Positions 7,424 through 11,777 of a DNA stretch of 11,777 bases are shown here, in pieces (the stretch's first letter is position 1; each line of letters begins with the position of its first letter). This DNA is from Clostridiales bacterium. GTDB taxonomy: Bacteria > Bacillota > Clostridia > Oscillospirales > Oscillospiraceae. The stretch is taken from contig JAJQHP010000168.1 of the NCBI GenBank assembly GCA_021199695.1, positions 1-11,777 on the forward strand, read 5' to 3'. The notes beneath the pieces were generated by a model. The model was not told the origin of the DNA. It saw nothing but the letters and a program-made list of their open reading frames with translations, and did no database searches. The translations under genes and the position numbers were made by a program.

Positions 7424-8137
7424 ATGTATTTACTGCTTGTGGAAGACGATTTGCAGCTCTCCGGGCTGATTGCCGAACAGCTTCGAAAACGGGGATACCA
7501 GGTGGACGCCGCCCACGACGGGGAGCGGGGGCTGTCCCTGCTCCGGCAGGGGCGGTATGACGGCTGTATTTTGGACCGGATGCTCCCCGGTCTGGACGGG
7601 CTGACGCTGCTCCGCCGGGCCAGAGCCGCGGGGGTGAGCGTCCCGGTGCTGATGCTCACCGCCATGAGCCGGACGGAGGATTTGGTGGACGGCTTCGAGA
7701 ACGGGGCGGACGACTATCTCTCCAAGCCCTTCGCCATGCCGGAGCTGCTGGTCCGGGTGGACGCCATGCTCCGCCGGGGAGGGAAAAAGGCCGCCGACAC
7801 GCTGACGGCGGGGGATTTGACGCTGGACACGGCCGCCATGACCCTCACCGGCCCGTCGGGCCATTGCACCCTGACCCGGCGGGAGACAGACATCCTCACT
7901 CTTCTCCTGGAGAACCCCGGACAGGTGATCCCACGGGAGCGCTTCTTTCAGGCGGTCTGGGGCATGGACGCCCAGGTGGGGGACGCCTCCCTGGATACCT
8001 ACATCTATTTCCTCCGGCGGCGGCTGCAAACGGTGGGGACCCGCTGGCGGCTGACCACCCGCCGGGGCAAGGGCTATCTTTTGCAAGGAGAAGCGGAGCT
8101 TCGGGAGTGCCGCTTGACGGCAGGGGAGACGCCATGA
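7424..8137 (+). CDS. OmpR/PhoB-family response regulator
   Basis: A 237-residue two-component regulator. The receiver domain (about residues 1-115) has the acidic pair D8/D9, the phosphate acceptor D51 (in CILDRMLPGLDG), T78 and K100 (in YLSKPF), so all catalytic residues are intact. A winged-helix DNA-binding domain follows from about residue 128 (LTAGDLTLDTAAMTLTG, then LTRRETDILTLLLENPGQVI and GKGYLLQ). About 18 residues extend past the wing. The ATG at 7424 is chosen over an earlier in-frame ATG because MYLLLVEDD is the standard receiver start and GGGGAGAGG lies five bases upstream. The kinase start overlaps its stop (ATGA). It is the natural candidate to bind the repeated boxes at 7279-7296, 7306-7323 and 9407-9424, and so to control itself, the transporter operon and the second lipoprotein. 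Confidence 0.96.
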   Translation: MYLLLVEDDLQLSGLIAEQLRKRGYQVDAAHDGERGLSLLRQGRYDGCILDRMLPGLDGLTLLRRARAAGVSVPVLMLTAMSRTEDLVDGFENGADDYLSKPFAMPELLVRVDAMLRRGGKKAADTLTAGDLTLDTAAMTLTGPSGHCTLTRRETDILTLLLENPGQVIPRERFFQAVWGMDAQVGDASLDTYIYFLRRRLQTVGTRWRLTTRRGKGYLLQGEAELRECRLTAGETP

Positions 8138-9390
8138 TACCGGCCCTTCGGCGGCGGCTGGCGGCCCTGTTCGGCGGGCTGACCAGTCTGGTGCTGCTGG
8201 TCATGCTGGCCATCACCTGTTATCTCAGCTGCACCCAGTACCAGAGCAGCCAGGAGGTGCTGTATCAGACCCGGTTCCAGTCCCTGCTCCAGCAGCTCCA
8301 GCGCAGCGGCGAGGTCAGCGACGACTATCTCTCCCAGGTGGCGGGGGACGAGTCTCTGCTGTTTTATGTGGAGGTCAACGGCGTACCCCTCCACTTCTCC
8401 GCGCTCCGGGCGGAGGAGGGCAAAGACGATCTGCTGTCCGCCCTTCGCGGGGAGGCGGAAAATCAGAGCGGCGGCGGGGACGGACTGCTGAACGTGACCC
8501 TCACCGTGGACGGCGTCCCTTATCAGGGCATCGTCTACACCGTGACGGACTATCAGGTGTATTTTGCCCAGGACCTGACCGGACGGTACGACCACATAAG
8601 GGAGCTGGTGGGGCTGTATCTGCTGCTGGGGGCGGCGGGGGTCGCCGCCATGCTGCTGGTGAGCTGGCTCCTCTCCCGCATCGCCACCCGGCCCACAGAG
8701 CAGGCGGTCCAGGAGCAGCAGGCCTTCATCGCCGCCGCCAGCCACGAGCTGCGCAGCCCTCTGGCGGTCATCCGGGCCAGCCTGTATGCCGCGGGACAGC
8801 AGAGCGAGCGGCAGGAGGTACAGACCCAGCTCGCCCTGGCCGACCGGGAGGCGGAGCGGATGAGCCGTCTGGTGGCCGACCTGCTGACCCTGACCGGGAG
8901 CGGCGTGGGCCGGTGGGCCTGCGAGCGGACAGACGTAGAGCTGGAGACGGTGTGCATCCGGCTCTACGACCAGTTTGCCCCCCAGGCGGCGCAAAAGCGG
9001 CGCCCCTTCCGGCTGGAGCTGCCGGAGACGGTGCTGCCGGTGATCTCGTCCGACGAGGAGCGGCTGGTGCAGCTGCTCTCCGTCCTGCTCTCCAACGCCC
9101 TGGACCACACCCCAGCCGGGACGGCTGTGGAGCTGACCGCCCGTGTGGAGGGGAGCTGCGCCGTCCTCTCTGTGGTCGATCACGGCCCCGGCATCCCGGA
9201 CGGTGAGAAGGAGGCGGTGTTCCGCCGGTTCTACCGGGCGGAGCAGAGCCGCACGGACAAGGGACATTTCGGGCTGGGTCTGCCCATCGCTCAGGAGCTG
9301 GCCCGGCAGCTGGGCGGGCAGCTGACCCTGGAGGACACCCCCGGCGGCGGGGCCAGCTTCTCCCTGCGGCTCCGGCGGGCGGGCCGTTAG
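8134..9390 (+). CDS. Two-component sensor histidine kinase, CiaH-like, no full HAMP
   Basis: A 418-residue membrane sensor kinase. TM1 is at about residues 16-33 and TM2 at about 161-182, flanking a ~125-residue extracellular domain with no recognised family. Only about 20 residues separate TM2 from the H-box, so there is no complete HAMP domain; the linker RPTEQAVQEQQAF resembles that of CiaH-type kinases. The H-box is ASHELRSPLAV with phosphorylated His204, followed by the N-box LLSNALDHTPAG (Asn321), the G1 box VVDHGPGIP (Asp349), an F-box (VFRRFYRAEQ) and the G2 box HFGLGLPIA (from Gly380). All catalytic motifs are present. Its start overlaps the regulator stop as ATGA, making the pair a cognate system. 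The signal is unknown. The neighbouring lipoprotein gene 93 bases downstream, in the same direction, could be a co-receptor or simply a target. Confidence 0.95.
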   Translation: MIPALRRRLAALFGGLTSLVLLVMLAITCYLSCTQYQSSQEVLYQTRFQSLLQQLQRSGEVSDDYLSQVAGDESLLFYVEVNGVPLHFSALRAEEGKDDLLSALRGEAENQSGGGDGLLNVTLTVDGVPYQGIVYTVTDYQVYFAQDLTGRYDHIRELVGLYLLLGAAGVAAMLLVSWLLSRIATRPTEQAVQEQQAFIAAASHELRSPLAVIRASLYAAGQQSERQEVQTQLALADREAERMSRLVADLLTLTGSGVGRWACERTDVELETVCIRLYDQFAPQAAQKRRPFRLELPETVLPVISSDEERLVQLLSVLLSNALDHTPAGTAVELTARVEGSCAVLSVVDHGPGIPDGEKEAVFRRFYRAEQSRTDKGHFGLGLPIAQELARQLGGQLTLEDTPGGGASFSLRLRRAGR

Positions 9391-9406
9391 GCCAGGTCAT
9401 TTCCCA

Positions 9407-9451
9407 ATTTTAGATTATTTTCAGGCAGCGCCGGAAGCGGTAGGGTATGAT
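9407..9451 (+). promoter_or_regulatory. Promoter of the second lipoprotein gene with regulator box
   Basis: ATTTTAG-ATTA-TTTTCAG (9407-9424) is a direct repeat with an 11-bp period; exactly 21 bases later comes TATGAT (9446-9451) as -10. Across 21 bases the box region matches the operon box on the other strand at 19 positions, including the GGCA just after the repeat. The predicted transcript start is near 9458, giving a short leader with GGGAGGT at 9470-9476 before the ATG at 9484. No terminator separates it from the kinase gene, so read-through is also possible. Confidence 0.75.
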
Positions 9452-9483
9452 AGAGACAGCAAAACGAATGGGAGGTCACGCTT

Positions 9484-11709
9484 ATGAAAAAAGCGCTCAC
9501 ACTGCTGCTGTCTCTCGCCATGGCGCTGTCCCTGCTGGGCTGCAGCGGCGTTTTGGGGCAGACGGGAACCGACACCGCGACAGACGCCGCCGCAGTCAAC
9601 ACATCGGACACCGAGACCACCCTCCGCTATGTGGAGGAGAACGTCACCCCCACTCTGGCCGACGGAAGCTCCACCTACATCATTTCCATCCAGGGCTGGG
9701 CCGACGGCAGCCTGGACGCCTTTGGTTATCAGGAATGGTGTCACTCGGAGGACGGCGGGGACACTTGGGAGAGCCGGGAGGTCCCGGAGGCGTTCCGCAT
9801 CATCCTGTGCGCGGACGACAGCGGGACGCTGTACGGCTGCGGCAGGGATGAGGAGATGGGACAATACGTCTTTTATCGCTATGCCGCCGGGGGCGAGACG
9901 GAGACGGTCGTCCCGGAGGTCGCCATCGCGGACAGCTTTCTGTACCGGGCCATCTATGACAATCGCATCATTCTTCTGGAGGTGCAGCACGAGGACTGGA
10001 CCTCCACCCTCTACGCCGTGGAGCTGGCCACCGGGGAGACGCTCTGGGAGCGGGAGACCGTCAGCTATCCCACCTGCTTCTGTTATGACGGGGCTGTCTA
10101 TCTGTATGAGGACGCCTACCCCATGCTGGCCCTGGACCCGGAGACCGGGGAGGAGCTGGGGGAGTATGGCGAGGACTTTATGTGCAACACCAACCGTCCC
10201 CTGCTGGCGGAGAACGGGTACTATTTCTTCGTGGATACGGACAACTACAACCTCTGCCGGGGCATCTTCGACTCCCAGATCTATGAGGTGGTGCTGGAGG
10301 CCGACGGATACCGTTACGCTCTGGACGGAGCGGATGCCGTCAGCGTGGGCAGCTTCTATATGGATGAGGACTACACCCTCTATCTCATCACGGACAGCGG
10401 CAGCCTGTACCGCTTTACCTCGGAGCGGACGGCGACGGCGGAGAGCACCTTCACCGTCTGGGCACTGTACGAGACGGACACCCTCCGGGAGACGGTGCTG
10501 GCCTTCCAGCAGGAGCACCCGGAGCTGGACGTGGTGCTGGACGTGCAGCTGGACGACGGCGGCTCCACCGGGAGTGCCGCCACCGTCAGCGACCTGCTCT
10601 CCACCCTGAACACCCAGCTCCTGGCGGGAGACGGCCCGGACATGCTGATTTTGGACGGGGTGGACTACGAAAATTACATCGACAAGGGCGTACTGGAACC
10701 GTTAAACGATATTTACCAGGAGACGGACTTTGTGGGCGGCACCGTCTCCGGCCTGCTGACGGAGGCGGGGGACTGCTGCGTCATCCCCGCCCGGTTCTCC
10801 GTGCCGGTGCTGATGAGCAGCGACGAGGGGGAGACGCTGCCCGCCACCATGGAGGAGCTGACGGAACAGGTGCTCTCCGGCAACGCCCGGACGGCGGAGC
10901 AGTCGGACAACGTTGAATGGGTGGACGGGGCCTATCTACAGCCCTACCCCTCCGGTCCCTTCTATTCGGTCTGGCTGGCCGCCAGCGGCAGCGCCCTGGT
11001 GACGGAGGACGGGGTGGACACGCAGGCCCTCTCCGTCTGGCTGGAGGGGCTGAAGGAGATCAGCGATCACTATAACCTGTGCGTGTGGGGCAAGCTCACC
11101 GGAGGAGCGTCGGGAACCGGCTCGGGAACGTTCGATTCCGGCAACCGGAACGAATATTTCCCCAGCGACGCAGAATGGGGGGACGGTACCGCCGGATTTA
11201 TGGTGATGGTGGATGTGCAGTCGCTGGTGGGCCATATGGTTCTCCGGTGCAGCGAGTACGACGAGGAGACAGGGGAGGATGTGATTATGCCGTATGAGAC
11301 GGACTTCCACATCGCCCGGTTCCCCGGACTGACGGAGGGGGCCTACAGCCCGGAGATACTGATGGCGGTCAGCGCAGGCAGCAGCCAGACCGAGCTGGCG
11401 AAGGAATTTATCCGGACCGCCCTCTCCGACGACATTCAGCAGTACACCTACGGCGACGGCCTGCCTGTCACCCGGACAGGGATGGACGCCCAGATCGATT
11501 CCTTCGCCCCCTATGCCCGGCAGTGCGGCTGGGACATCTCTGAGCTGGAGGCGATCTTCGACGGCTGCACCACCCCGGTCTCTTTGGAGCTGGAGGTGGA
11601 GAACATCCTCTACGACGCGGCCAGCCAGCTGTGCCTGGGAGAACTGGCTCTGGAGGACGCAGTCGCCCAAATTGAGGACGACCTGGCCCTGAAAATCGCG
11701 GAAAAATGA
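9484..11709 (+). CDS. Second large lipoprotein: Asp-box N-region + family 1 solute-binding domain
   Basis: A 741-residue exported lipoprotein, paralogue of the one encoded at 3163-5433. The signal peptide MKKALTLLLSLAMALSLLGC ends in a classic lipobox with lipidated Cys20. After a Thr/Asp/Ala linker comes a beta-rich region with an Asp box, SEDGGDTW (residues 88-95), and repeated beta units such as LYAVELATGETLWERE, which resembles a PQQ/WD-type blade. The solute-binding domain starts near residue 322 (FTVWALY, W326) and contains AFQQEHPELDV, LAGDGPDMLILDGVDYENYIDKGVLEPL and QQYTYGDGLPV, matching the first paralogue closely. The ribosome site is GGGAGGT, seven bases before the ATG. It has its own promoter with the shared regulator box and lies behind the kinase gene. 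It may supply ligand to the same permeases, widen their range, or present ligand to the kinase; the sequence does not decide. Confidence 0.9.
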   Translation: MKKALTLLLSLAMALSLLGCSGVLGQTGTDTATDAAAVNTSDTETTLRYVEENVTPTLADGSSTYIISIQGWADGSLDAFGYQEWCHSEDGGDTWESREVPEAFRIILCADDSGTLYGCGRDEEMGQYVFYRYAAGGETETVVPEVAIADSFLYRAIYDNRIILLEVQHEDWTSTLYAVELATGETLWERETVSYPTCFCYDGAVYLYEDAYPMLALDPETGEELGEYGEDFMCNTNRPLLAENGYYFFVDTDNYNLCRGIFDSQIYEVVLEADGYRYALDGADAVSVGSFYMDEDYTLYLITDSGSLYRFTSERTATAESTFTVWALYETDTLRETVLAFQQEHPELDVVLDVQLDDGGSTGSAATVSDLLSTLNTQLLAGDGPDMLILDGVDYENYIDKGVLEPLNDIYQETDFVGGTVSGLLTEAGDCCVIPARFSVPVLMSSDEGETLPATMEELTEQVLSGNARTAEQSDNVEWVDGAYLQPYPSGPFYSVWLAASGSALVTEDGVDTQALSVWLEGLKEISDHYNLCVWGKLTGGASGTGSGTFDSGNRNEYFPSDAEWGDGTAGFMVMVDVQSLVGHMVLRCSEYDEETGEDVIMPYETDFHIARFPGLTEGAYSPEILMAVSAGSSQTELAKEFIRTALSDDIQQYTYGDGLPVTRTGMDAQIDSFAPYARQCGWDISELEAIFDGCTTPVSLELEVENILYDAASQLCLGELALEDAVAQIEDDLALKIAEK

Positions 11710-11739
11710 AATTAAAATAATGAGGTTCTATAATAAATG

Positions 11740-11768
11740 TTGGGGTCAGGTTCAGAGCCTGACCCCAA
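11740..11768 (+). repeat. Perfect inverted repeat after the second lipoprotein gene
   Basis: TTGGGGTCAGG and CCTGACCCCAA form a perfect 11-bp stem around a 7-base loop. It lies 30 bases after the gene's stop, preceded by an AT-rich stretch. The right arm is followed by TTCTACAAA, not a T-run, so it is a poor intrinsic terminator. The GGGGTCAGG/CCTGACCCC arms recall hairpins found at the ends of IS200/REP-associated (Y1-type) transposase elements, but no transposase is visible before the window ends. It could equally protect the mRNA 3' end. Confidence 0.6.
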
Positions 11769-11777
11769 TTCTACAAA

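Noticed and set aside
8074..9267. Long leftward open frame opposite the kinase gene (397 codons)
   Set aside because: It lies antisense to a kinase with all catalytic motifs intact; the product is low in motif content and rich in His/Gln/Gly/Leu.
9421..10518. Long leftward open frame opposite the second lipoprotein gene
   Set aside because: Antisense shadow of a clear coding gene, with no domain signature and no ribosome site that stands out.

Overview
The window looks like a chromosomal piece of a GC-rich member of the Clostridia, most likely an Oscillospiraceae-type gut bacterium (Flavonifractor/Oscillibacter-like). The grounds are the GC-rich coding sequence with AGGAGG-type ribosome sites, lipoproteins with Gram-positive-style lipoboxes, AT-rich promoter islands with TATAAT-like -10 boxes, and a fibronectin-III surface protein at the left edge. 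The taxonomic call is an inference; there is no rRNA or other marker here.

Layout. Bases 1-389 hold the 3' end of a rightward fibronectin type III surface protein, closed by a strong hairpin terminator (408-444). From 7202 down to 465 runs a leftward operon of five tightly packed genes: two CUT1-type ABC permeases, a large lipoprotein (N-terminal Asp-box/propeller-like region plus C-terminal family 1 solute-binding domain), a HlyD-type adaptor with a long coiled coil, and a MacB/FtsX-like membrane protein. Three of the four junctions are tightly coupled: two are ATGA overlaps, and in one the ribosome site overlaps the upstream stop codon. Diverging from it at 7424 is a rightward set: an OmpR/PhoB-family response regulator, a HAMP-poor sensor kinase (ATGA overlap), then a second large lipoprotein that is a clear paralogue of the first (9484-11709). 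The window ends just after a perfect 11-bp hairpin repeat.

How the parts fit. All three promoters (leftward operon, regulator-kinase, second lipoprotein) carry a near-identical two-half-site box, WTTTNAG-N4-WTTTNAG. It has an 11-bp period, and in each case ends exactly 21 bp before a good -10 hexamer. No convincing -35 is needed. This is the expected geometry of an activator of the OmpR/PhoB class, so the simplest model is that the regulator in this window activates itself, the transporter operon and the second binding protein as one regulon. Neither transporter half has an ATPase gene here, so energy coupling must come from elsewhere. The mix of import-type parts (binding proteins, CUT1 permeases) with export/adaptor-type parts (HlyD, MacB-like) under one regulator is the most unusual aspect of the locus. 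The substrate cannot be read from the sequence.
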